NCBI GenBank assembly: GCA_020047775.1
Contig: JAIFNK010000307.1
Coordinates: 1-6,153 of the forward strand
DNA length: 6,153 nucleotides
DNA from: Akkermansia sp.
GTDB lineage: Bacteria; Verrucomicrobiota; Verrucomicrobiia; Verrucomicrobiales; Akkermansiaceae
Direction: 5' to 3'
Positions 1 to 5,202 of the stretch are shown here, in pieces. Within the stretch, counting starts at the first letter, position 1. Each line of letters starts with the position of its first letter. The notes under the pieces were generated by a model, which saw nothing but the letters and a program-made list of their open reading frames with translations, did no database searches and was not told the origin of the DNA. Both the position numbers and the translations under genes were made by a program.

Positions 1-362
1 ACAAGACGCAGTTCCTGATCTGCGACACCGCCGGCCGCATCCACACCCGCCACAACCTGATGGAAGAGCTCGGGAAAATCCGCCGCACGCTCGCCAAGCA
101 GGACGAAACCGCGCCGCATCTCACGCTGCTCGTCGTGGACGCCACCACCGGCTCGAACGCGATGAACCAGGCGAAGGAATTCCACAAAGCCAGCCCGCTC
201 GACGGACTGATCGTGACCAAGCTCGACGGCTCAGGCAAAGGCGGCATCGCCGTGACCATCCACGACCAGCTCGGCATCCCGCCGCGTTTCCTCGGCACCG
301 GCGAGGAGCCCGAGGCGTTTTCCATCTTCGAGAAGGAAAACTTCATCGCGGAGATTCTTTGA
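1..362 (+). CDS. ftsY: Signal recognition particle receptor FtsY, C-terminal part (5' end outside window)
   Basis: FtsY is the SRP receptor. It is a GTPase at the inner face of the cytoplasmic membrane that docks ribosome-nascent-chain-SRP complexes and passes them to the Sec translocon. Only the last ~119 codons are present, read from base 3, and the stop is TGA 360-362. Visible landmarks of the SRP-type GTPase G domain are the G3 motif DTAGR (bases 24-38), then HNLMEEL, the [17 protein letters not shown] stretch, and the G4 motif TKLDG followed by SGKGG (from base 216). The ending, [24 protein letters not shown], is the usual closing helix region. The 'HNLMEEL' and '[10 protein letters not shown]' wording matches FtsY rather than Ffh, which would continue into a methionine-rich M domain. 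The G1 P-loop and the acidic A and N domains lie upstream of the window. The stop overlaps the hisI start by one base, so the two are probably co-transcribed. Confidence 0.95.
   Translation, partial: KTQFLICDTAGRIHTRHNLMEELGKIRRTLAKQDETAPHLTLLVVDATTGSNAMNQAKEFHKASPLDGLIVTKLDGSGKGGIAVTIHDQLGIPPRFLGTGEEPEAFSIFEKENFIAEIL
350..353 (+). promoter_or_regulatory. Shine-Dalgarno GGAG for hisI
   Basis: GGAG lies inside the last codons of ftsY, 8 bases before the ATG at 362 and 5 before a TTG at 359. It supports an hisI start that overlaps the ftsY stop. The downstream candidates at 413 and 419 have no comparable purine-rich site. Confidence 0.55.
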
Positions 363-859
363 TGGATCAATGCGGACTGGACAGGGTCCGGGGGCGGTTT
401 CACGTTCCGCGCATGGATATGCAGAATGTGTTTGCCCCGCGGGGCGGGAAGGCGGAAGTGGAGGAAGGCGCGGATTTTTCCCCGAAATTCGACGCGGACG
501 GGTTGATCCCGGCAATGGCGATGGACGCGACGACCCGGGAACCGCTGATGCTCGCCTACATGAACGAGGAGTCGCTGCGGCGGACGCTGGAAATCGGCGA
601 GGCGGTTTATTGGTCGCGCTCGCGCAAGGAATTCTGGCACAAGGGGGCGACATCCGGGCACATCCAGAAGATCGTGGAGATCCGCACGGACTGCGATCAG
701 GACGCGCTGGTGCTGCTGGTGGAGCAAATCGGAGCGGGTGCCTGCCATACCGGCCGGAACTCGTGTTTCTACCGAAAAGTGGTGGCCGGGACGACGAAAC
801 TGGAGACCACGGGCGGCGGAAAATCCTTCGATCCGGCGGCGGTTTATGGAAATCACTGA
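362..859 (+). CDS. hisI: Phosphoribosyl-AMP cyclohydrolase (HisI)
   Basis: HisI opens the purine ring of phosphoribosyl-AMP to give ProFAR, the third step of histidine synthesis, in the cytoplasm. The 165-residue protein carries the family core [13 protein letters not shown] (from residue 53), [26 protein letters not shown] (residues 83-100), the metal motif DCDQD (110-114) and [13 protein letters not shown]. By family knowledge, the three Asp of DCDxD bind Mg2+, and its Cys together with C128 and C135 binds Zn2+ across the dimer; all are present. There is no fused HisE (pyrophosphohydrolase) domain; the protein ends about 25 residues after CFYRKV. ATG 362 is chosen because it overlaps the ftsY stop and has GGAG at 350-353. 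The homologs I recall begin near the FAPRG segment (residues 24-28), so ATG 413 or 419 are real alternatives that would remove 17 or 19 residues. No other his gene is in the window. Confidence 0.93.
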   Translation: MDQCGLDRVRGRFHVPRMDMQNVFAPRGGKAEVEEGADFSPKFDADGLIPAMAMDATTREPLMLAYMNEESLRRTLEIGEAVYWSRSRKEFWHKGATSGHIQKIVEIRTDCDQDALVLLVEQIGAGACHTGRNSCFYRKVVAGTTKLETTGGGKSFDPAAVYGNH

Positions 860-981
860 ATTTCGATCAATTTCGCGGTTGCAATTGCCAAATCGATCCT
901 CTAGCTCTCCCGCCCCGCGCGTCAGGGCACACGGCTTAGACAACGCAGGCAGCACATTCATTTTCCGCGAAGGAGGACCCC
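860..981 (+). other. hisI-rplS intergenic leader
   Basis: This 122-base gap contains no ORF I can support. It ends in the rplS ribosome binding site. I see a weak potential stem, GCCC (911-914 region) with GGGC (near 925-928), and a TTGCAATTGCC stretch at 879-889, but no promoter with both boxes and no terminator with a T tract after hisI. It may hold the rplS promoter or a ribosomal-protein leader, or may simply be read through from ftsY-hisI. The sequence alone does not decide. Confidence 0.4.
970..976 (+). promoter_or_regulatory. Strong Shine-Dalgarno AAGGAGG for rplS
   Basis: This is a full-length AAGGAGG match to the anti-Shine-Dalgarno, 5 bases before the ATG at 982. It fixes the L19 start and is the best ribosome binding site in the window, as expected for a highly expressed ribosomal protein. 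Confidence 0.9.
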
Positions 982-1332
982 ATGCACATCATTAAGAAGA
1001 TCGAGTCAGAGCAGTTGAAGCAAGACGTCGCCGAATTCAACGTCGGCGACACCGTGAAGGTCCATTGCCGCGTGCAAGAAGGCAACAAGGAGCGGATCCA
1101 GATTTTCGCTGGCATCGTGCTCGCCCGTGGCGGCTCCGGCGTGAACGCCGCTTTCACCGTCCGCAAGATTTCCTACGGCGAAGGCGTGGAACGCGTGTTC
1201 CCGTTGCACACCCCGCGGATCGCGAAAATCGAAGTCACCAACCGCGGCAAAGTCCGTCGTGCCAAGCTGCACTATCTCCGCGAACGCGTCGGCAAGCGCG
1301 CCCTGCTCGTCAAGAGCGCCGGCAACAACTGA
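982..1332 (+). CDS. rplS: 50S ribosomal protein L19
   Basis: L19 sits at the 30S-50S interface of the ribosome. The 116-residue product is the normal length and reads as L19 from end to end. It starts with a helix ([13 protein letters not shown]), followed by the SH3-like barrel with [27 protein letters not shown] (about residues 35-52), the [23 protein letters not shown] segment and the basic tail [20 protein letters not shown]. The start is fixed by AAGGAGG five bases upstream, and a strong intrinsic terminator begins 20 bases after the stop. In many bacteria rplS closes an rpsP-rimM-trmD-rplS operon; here the gene immediately upstream is hisI, so it is detached from trmD on that side. No anomaly is visible in the protein. 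Confidence 0.98.
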   Translation: MHIIKKIESEQLKQDVAEFNVGDTVKVHCRVQEGNKERIQIFAGIVLARGGSGVNAAFTVRKISYGEGVERVFPLHTPRIAKIEVTNRGKVRRAKLHYLRERVGKRALLVKSAGNN

Positions 1333-1352
1333 TCTTTGGAGATCATTTCCTC

Positions 1353-1394
1353 AACACACCCCGCCCGGTTCACCGTGCGGGGTGTGTTGTTTTT
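1353..1394 (+). terminator. Intrinsic (Rho-independent) terminator after rplS
   Basis: A perfect 12-bp stem pairs AACACACCCCGC (1353-1364) with GCGGGGTGTGTT (1377-1388). It is followed by G and then five T (1390-1394). Inside the loop, CGG (1366-1368) can also pair with CCG (1373-1375), leaving a TTCA tip and extending the hairpin past one C/T mismatch. There is no A tract on the left side, so it should work only in the + direction. It separates the housekeeping genes from the envelope genes that follow. Confidence 0.93.
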
Positions 1395-1452
1395 CCGGCA
1401 AGTCCCGTGATTTCCGCTTTCCCGGCGTGAGAGACCGCGCCACGGTGCCGTC

Positions 1453-2394
1453 GTGCGCGTTCCGATTCCAGTTGTCATTCTGCTCGTCCTGGCGGTTGTC
1501 GGGGGCGTGTGGTTGGCGAATACCCGCCACATGGACTTCCTCACGCCTCCGTCTCAAGCGAAGCTGGACGAGATCCGCATCAAGGTGGAGTCCTCGCTGC
1601 CACGCGCGGACCAGGCGGATGACGTGATTTCAGAGCCGGTCGCCGTCGAACAACCGGAGGCGGTGCCTGTGCCCGTCGAGAAGCCCAAGCCCGTGATCGA
1701 TTTGGGCGATCCTAGTGTTCCGGTGACCCTGCAAAGCTACGGCGATCGCTCGCCAAAAGGCCCCGCCCACCTCATCGAACTGGCAAACGCCCTTGAGGAA
1801 GCCAGCGAACCCCGGCGCGCCCTGCTTGCTTGGGAACGGGTGATGGATCTCACCAAGCCAGACGAATCCCAGGCGATCAACGCCATTTCCTCGATCAAGC
1901 GACTGCGGCCGACCTTGCCCGACTGGAACCTGAACCCGGAAGCCGCCCTCACAATCACGCTTCATGCCAGCACCGGGAAAAAACTGGCCAAAGCCCTGCC
2001 GCCCGTCCTCGAAGCCGTCGCCCGCGATTTGGAAAAAGCCTCGTCCGGCATCGTCAAGGTGAAGCCGGTGGTCATCGTCGGCAAAACCAACAGCTCGTCA
2101 AAAAAACCGACACCCGTCGCCCTCTGGCTCGCCGGGCCAGACAAAAAAACCAGCTCGACCGAGGTGGTGTCATTCACCATCGATTCCCCGGACAAGCTAC
2201 GCCATGAAGCGCTGAGAACCGTGTTTTCATTGATTCAGAGCCAGATCGGCCGCTCCTCCACCTACACGCCGCCCGCGTCGCTCGCTGAAGCGGAGGATCC
2301 CCTGGAGGCGCTGAATTTCCGCGTCACCCGCCTTTGCTGGAGCGAATTCGCCGCAGCGATGAATCAACCTCAGAAAAAGCCCGCAAAGCCTTAA
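1453..2394 (+). CDS. Membrane-anchored hypothetical protein with a TPR-like helical segment
   Basis: I do not recognise the family. The 313-residue protein begins with one hydrophobic segment (about residues 5-22, PIPVVILLVLAVVGGVW). This would act as a membrane anchor or uncleaved signal, placing the rest outside the cytoplasm. Next come a short helix, a proline/valine/glutamate-rich linker (about 60-82), and a helical stretch at 104-155 (HLIELANALEEASEPRRALLAWERVMDL) that resembles TPR-type helix pairs. A mixed alpha/beta C-terminal half follows (about 163-300), ending in a lysine/proline-rich tail (QKKPAKP). The only start that keeps the anchor is GTG 1453, which lacks a clear Shine-Dalgarno; the next Met (residue 27) would remove the anchor. 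The gene lies after the rplS terminator and 46 bases before the YdjY-like gene, so it may lead the envelope block, but no promoter was convincing. Two A7 runs are noted in the findings. Confidence 0.75.
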   Translation: MRVPIPVVILLVLAVVGGVWLANTRHMDFLTPPSQAKLDEIRIKVESSLPRADQADDVISEPVAVEQPEAVPVPVEKPKPVIDLGDPSVPVTLQSYGDRSPKGPAHLIELANALEEASEPRRALLAWERVMDLTKPDESQAINAISSIKRLRPTLPDWNLNPEAALTITLHASTGKKLAKALPPVLEAVARDLEKASSGIVKVKPVVIVGKTNSSSKKPTPVALWLAGPDKKTSSTEVVSFTIDSPDKLRHEALRTVFSLIQSQIGRSSTYTPPASLAEAEDPLEALNFRVTRLCWSEFAAAMNQPQKKPAKP

Positions 2395-2440
2395 TCCGCG
2401 CTAAGATTCTCTCGTTCCCAGTCGTTTCCCTCTTGGAAAG

Positions 2441-3196
2441 ATGCATCTCCGTCAATTCATCCTCCTTCCCGTTTTAGCCACCTTGGCGCTGGCGCAAGAC
2501 CCGTCGCCCCTGGGATCCAAGGCCGTGTCCGCGACGAACCAAGCGGTGGAGCCGGCCGTGACAAGGCTCGACGCCACGCGCTATCAGATTGGCGAGGTGA
2601 TCTTCGACCAAAAGACCCGTGAAATCCGCTTTCCCGCGCAGGTGAACATGACCGAGGGGTTGCTGGAATACCTCGTCGTCCACCAGAACGGCAAAGTTCA
2701 TGAGTCGCTGCTTTCCACCGATGTCTCACCCGCCCGGCTGAATCTCGCATTCAACCTTCTCCGGTATTCCCCGTCGAAGGAACTCTATCCACTGCCGAAC
2801 GAAACCGGCGGCACTTCCAATAAATTTCCCGAAGTCCCCGCCAACGTGAAGGCCGCCGCACGGGTCAACATCGAGGTGGAATGGTCCCACGAGGGGAAAA
2901 TCCGCCGTGTCCCCGTGAACGAGTGGATTCAACACGCGGTGAAAACCACCGCGATGCCCGCCGGGCCATGGGTCTATGGCGGTTCGGATTTCCACGAGGG
3001 AATATTCGTCGCCGAAACGACTGGCGATATCATTTCGATTTTCCTGTCGATGGCCGCACTCGTCAATTATCCCGGCGAAGACTACGAGGACGACACCGTC
3101 TGGATGCCTTTTCCGAAACGAGTCCCTCCCGAAGGAACAAAAGTCACCGTCATCATCGCTCCCTACCAGAACACCAAACCTCTCCCTAAACCATGA
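2441..3196 (+). CDS. Secreted YdjY-domain protein
   Basis: This 251-residue protein has a type I signal peptide (MHLRQFILLPVLATLALA, likely cut after residue 18), so it should act outside the cytoplasm. Residues about 48-112 match what I know as the YdjY domain, named for an E. coli protein of unknown function: a short beta segment GEVIFDQKTREIRFPAQVNMTEG, then LLEYLVVHQNGKVHESLLSTDVSP, then a helix LNLAFNLL. A second beta-rich part includes VNIEVEWSHEGKIRRVPVNEWI (about 142-163), WVYGGSDF (177-184) and WMPFPKRVPPEGTKVTVII (221-239). The molecular role of the domain is not known to me. The start has only a weak GGAAAG directly upstream. The stop overlaps the start of the next gene (ATGA, 3193-3196), which predicts translational coupling and suggests the two products work together. 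No catalytic motif was recognised. Confidence 0.82.
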   Translation: MHLRQFILLPVLATLALAQDPSPLGSKAVSATNQAVEPAVTRLDATRYQIGEVIFDQKTREIRFPAQVNMTEGLLEYLVVHQNGKVHESLLSTDVSPARLNLAFNLLRYSPSKELYPLPNETGGTSNKFPEVPANVKAAARVNIEVEWSHEGKIRRVPVNEWIQHAVKTTAMPAGPWVYGGSDFHEGIFVAETTGDIISIFLSMAALVNYPGEDYEDDTVWMPFPKRVPPEGTKVTVIIAPYQNTKPLPKP

Positions 3197-4341
3197 AACT
3201 TCTGTCATCTCTCATCATTCTCGGCACCGCCATCGGCTCCGCCGCCGAGAACAACCCCCTTCGCTACGAATCCCTCAAGCAGGAAATCCGCCAGTCGATC
3301 GCCCGTGGCAACGCCTGGCTGAAGTCCCAGCAAAAGCCCGAGGGCTATTGGGACGACGAAGGCATTCCCGCATTCACCGCGCTTGCCCTGACCGCCGCCA
3401 CCCGCGACCCGGCCGTGAATCGCAAGGTCGCCCTTCCCGAGCACATCGAGAAGGGATTCAACTGGCTGCTTGCCCAGCAAAAGGAAGACGGCGGCATCTA
3501 CAACCGGGGCCTCAGCGTCTATAACACCGCCACCTCCGTGACCGCCATGACCGCGACCCAACAGGAGAAATTCGAGCCCGCCATCGTCAAGGCGCGCAAG
3601 CACCTCATCGGCAGCCAGTGGGACATCGGCCAGAAAAAGGAAACCGACAACCTGAACGACGGCGGGGTGGGTTACGGCTCCAAAAACGACCACACCGACA
3701 TGTCCAACACCTATCTCGCCATCGAGGCGCTCGCGCTTTCGAAAAAGGTGGTCGAAGACGGGAAATTCGGCGACCAGCCGGACCTCGACTGGGATGCCGC
3801 AGTGACCTTCCTCTCCCGCTGCCAGAACCTGGAGCAAACCAACGACCAGAAATGGGCGTCCAGCGATCCCAAGAACAAAGGCGGGTTCATCTACGCCCCG
3901 GGCCAATCCAAAGCAGGTGAGGACAAGCTCCCCGACGGCCGAACCGCCCTCCGCTCCTACGGTTCCATTTCCTACGCCGGACTGCTCTCGTTCATTTACG
4001 CCAAGGTCAGCGCCGACGATCCGCGGGTCATCGCGGTGAAGGAATGGCTGGGCAAGAACTATACAACCTCGGAAAACCCGGGCATGGGCGCGCAAGGAGT
4101 CTATTATTACTATCAGACAATGTCCAAGGCACTCTCCGCGGCCAACATCAACATGCTCAAACTCGAAAACGGAACCGAAGCCGACTGGCGCAGGGATCTC
4201 GGCGAGAAGCTGCTAGCCACCCAGCGCGAGAACGGATCCTGGGTCAATGACAACGGCCGCTGGATGGAATCGAACCCGGTGCTGGTCACCGCCTACACCG
4301 TGCTCTCGCTGGAGCAGATCTACGATTCCATCCCGGAATAA
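3193..4341 (+). CDS. Secreted squalene-cyclase/prenyltransferase-fold repeat protein
   Basis: The 382-residue protein has a signal peptide (MKLLSSLIILGTAIGSAA, likely cut after residue 18). It is followed by repeats typical of the alpha/alpha-toroid fold shared by terpene cyclases and prenyltransferase beta subunits. QW-type motifs (QxxxGxW) are seen at residues 47-53 (QKPEGYW) and 344-350 (QRENGSW), with a degenerate copy at 96-102 (QKEDGGI). Between them are GG-containing turns and helices such as DGGVGYG...SNTYLAIEALAL (about 156-182), KGGFIYAPG (229-237) and SYGSISYAGLLSFIYA (255-270). True squalene-hopene cyclases are about 630 residues and carry a DxDD acid motif. This protein is about half as long, is exported, and has no DxDD, so cyclase activity is unlikely. 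A binding or scaffold role in the periplasm is an inference. It overlaps the YdjY-like gene by four bases and has no Shine-Dalgarno of its own (the upstream bases are pyrimidine-rich). It is followed by the REP-like pair. Confidence 0.85.
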   Translation: MKLLSSLIILGTAIGSAAENNPLRYESLKQEIRQSIARGNAWLKSQQKPEGYWDDEGIPAFTALALTAATRDPAVNRKVALPEHIEKGFNWLLAQQKEDGGIYNRGLSVYNTATSVTAMTATQQEKFEPAIVKARKHLIGSQWDIGQKKETDNLNDGGVGYGSKNDHTDMSNTYLAIEALALSKKVVEDGKFGDQPDLDWDAAVTFLSRCQNLEQTNDQKWASSDPKNKGGFIYAPGQSKAGEDKLPDGRTALRSYGSISYAGLLSFIYAKVSADDPRVIAVKEWLGKNYTTSENPGMGAQGVYYYYQTMSKALSAANINMLKLENGTEADWRRDLGEKLLATQRENGSWVNDNGRWMESNPVLVTAYTVLSLEQIYDSIPE

Positions 4342-4346
4342 TTCTT

Positions 4347-4425
4347 ACGGAGCGCTGGCTTTAGCCGGCCAGTGATCCAACGAACCGTGAAGTGTAAGAC
4401 TCGCCGACTGAAGTCAGCGCTCCGT
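4347..4425 (+). repeat. REP-like inverted pair (BIME-like), GGAG-headed
   Basis: Two 23-base units in opposite orientation flank a 33-base spacer: left at 4347-4369, right at 4403-4425. The reverse complement of the right unit matches the left at 20 of 23 positions, including an identical ACGGAGCGCTG head. Each unit contains its own hairpin: GGCT-TT-AGCC in the left, and GACT-TC-AGTC in the right read on the - strand. Two of the three differences (G to A and C to T) pair with each other, and the third lies in the loop. A GGAG tetranucleotide next to a short palindrome, in inverted pairs, is the layout of REP elements mobilised by REP-associated tyrosine transposases (RAYTs); assignment to that group is inference. 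The two arms can also pair with each other into a long hairpin in mRNA. No transposase lies in the window. Confidence 0.7.
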
Positions 4426-4429
4426 TAGT

Positions 4430-5158
4430 ATGAAATTAGTTTTCCTTCTCCTCACCTGTTCGCTCGTCACCCTCCATGCCGAAGTCATCGAGGAATCCAT
4501 CGAATCCGCCGGAGTGAAGTTCCGCGTGGTTCGTGTGGATCCCACGCAGGTCAAGCTGGCGTGGAACGACGAAAGTGGAACCCCGTATCGAACCTTCGAC
4601 CGCGTGCAGGCCGCCTTCGCGAAACAGGGGAAGACCGTGAAATTCATCATGAACGCCGGCATCTTCGAACCCGGCGGAATTCCCAGCGGCCTGCACATCG
4701 AAGGCGGAAAAATACTCCGGCCGATCAATCTGGCGGACGCGCCCGGCAATTTTTTCCTGAAACCTAACGGCGTCTGCACCTTGACCGGCGCAGCCCCGTC
4801 CACCGCATTCATCGGCACCTGCGCGGCATGGGAGAAACATTCCACCGGCAAGGAATCCTGGGGCATCCAAGCCGGGCCGATGCTGCTCATCGACGGCCAG
4901 CGACATCCGGCATTCCGCGACGGATCCGCCAGCAAACTGCACCGGAACGGCGTGGGCGTGGACGACAAGAAGCGTTTGGTTTTCGCCATCACCGAAAAAG
5001 GCGGGTTGGTGAATTTCTGGGACTTCGCCGGGCTGTTTCTCAAGCTCGGCTGCAAGAACGCGCTGTTCCTCGACGGGGATATTTCCCAAATGGCCGTCAA
5101 TTCGGACAAGCCGGTCGAGAGCAATCGCTTCGGCGCGATGTTTGTCGTCGCCGAGTGA
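4430..5158 (+). CDS. Secreted phosphodiester glycosidase-family protein (YigE/DUF2233-like)
   Basis: This 242-residue protein starts with a signal peptide (MKLVFLLLTCSLVTLHA, likely cut after residue 17). The mature part matches the NAGPA-type phosphodiester glycosidase family that includes E. coli YigE. Landmarks are FIMNAGIFEPGGIPSGLHIEGG (about residues 72-93), GNFFLKPNGV (106-115), QAGPMLLIDG (147-156), HRNGVGVDD (171-179) and KNALFLDGDISQM (209-221). In mammals the family fold removes GlcNAc from phosphodiester-linked glycans. The substrate of the bacterial DUF2233 members is not known to me, and an envelope or exopolysaccharide substrate is only a guess. The start is well constrained: an in-frame TGA lies at 4409-4411 with no other start codon before 4430, and the signal peptide begins at this Met. 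The start is four bases after the REP-like unit and has no Shine-Dalgarno. Confidence 0.85.
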   Translation: MKLVFLLLTCSLVTLHAEVIEESIESAGVKFRVVRVDPTQVKLAWNDESGTPYRTFDRVQAAFAKQGKTVKFIMNAGIFEPGGIPSGLHIEGGKILRPINLADAPGNFFLKPNGVCTLTGAAPSTAFIGTCAAWEKHSTGKESWGIQAGPMLLIDGQRHPAFRDGSASKLHRNGVGVDDKKRLVFAITEKGGLVNFWDFAGLFLKLGCKNALFLDGDISQMAVNSDKPVESNRFGAMFVVAE

Positions 5159-5168
5159 TCGCTTCTTG

Positions 5169-5185
5169 ATTCCGCGCAGCGGAAT
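5169..5185 (+). repeat. Short perfect inverted repeat before rnhC
   Basis: ATTCCGC (5169-5175) and GCGGAAT (5179-5185) form a 7-bp stem around a GCA loop, and GGAATTCC (5181-5188) is also palindromic. No T run follows, so it is not a standard terminator. It lies between the glycosidase-family stop and the rnhC ribosome binding site and could form a small hairpin in the rnhC leader. Chance occurrence is possible. Confidence 0.4.
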
Positions 5186-5190
5186 TCCGA

Positions 5191-5196
5191 AGGTGA
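5191..5196 (+). promoter_or_regulatory. Shine-Dalgarno AGGTGA for rnhC
   Basis: AGGTGA matches the 3' part of the AAGGAGGTGA consensus and ends 6 bases before GTG 5203. This supports GTG as the start of rnhC. Confidence 0.65.
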
Positions 5197-5202
5197 CCGC
5201 CA

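Noticed and set aside
879..907. Possible promoter for rplS: TTGCAA (879-884), 17-base gap, TAGCTC (902-907).
   Set aside because: The -35 box is passable but the -10 box matches the consensus at only two of six bases; not better than chance in this region.
2402..2407. TAAGAT as a -10 box before the YdjY-like gene.
   Set aside because: No -35 box is found 16-18 bases upstream (GC-rich lysine/proline tail codons lie there).
3205..4095. Long open frame on the - strand (296 codons) opposite the cyclase-fold gene.
   Set aside because: It is antisense to a gene with clear motifs and signal peptide; its Gly/Val/Ala-rich translation has no recognisable domain. High GC commonly leaves such shadow frames open.
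3193..4341. Squalene-hopene cyclase (hopanoid synthesis).
   Set aside because: Too short, exported by a signal peptide, and lacking DxDD; only the fold and QW motifs are shared.
4347..4425. Intrinsic terminator for the cyclase-fold gene.
   Set aside because: The stem is long but the bases after it (TAGTATG) contain no T tract and run into a start codon. The internal hairpins and unit layout fit a REP-like pair better, although it may still slow RNA decay or polymerase.
4430..4480. Lipoprotein signal at Cys10 of the glycosidase-family protein.
   Set aside because: The residues before Cys10 (LLT) do not fit a lipobox, and the Cys is too close to the N terminus; an LHA cleavage site at residue 17 fits better.
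5169..5185. Terminator after the glycosidase-family gene.
   Set aside because: Only a 7-bp stem with a 3-base loop and no T run follows; kept as a simple inverted repeat.
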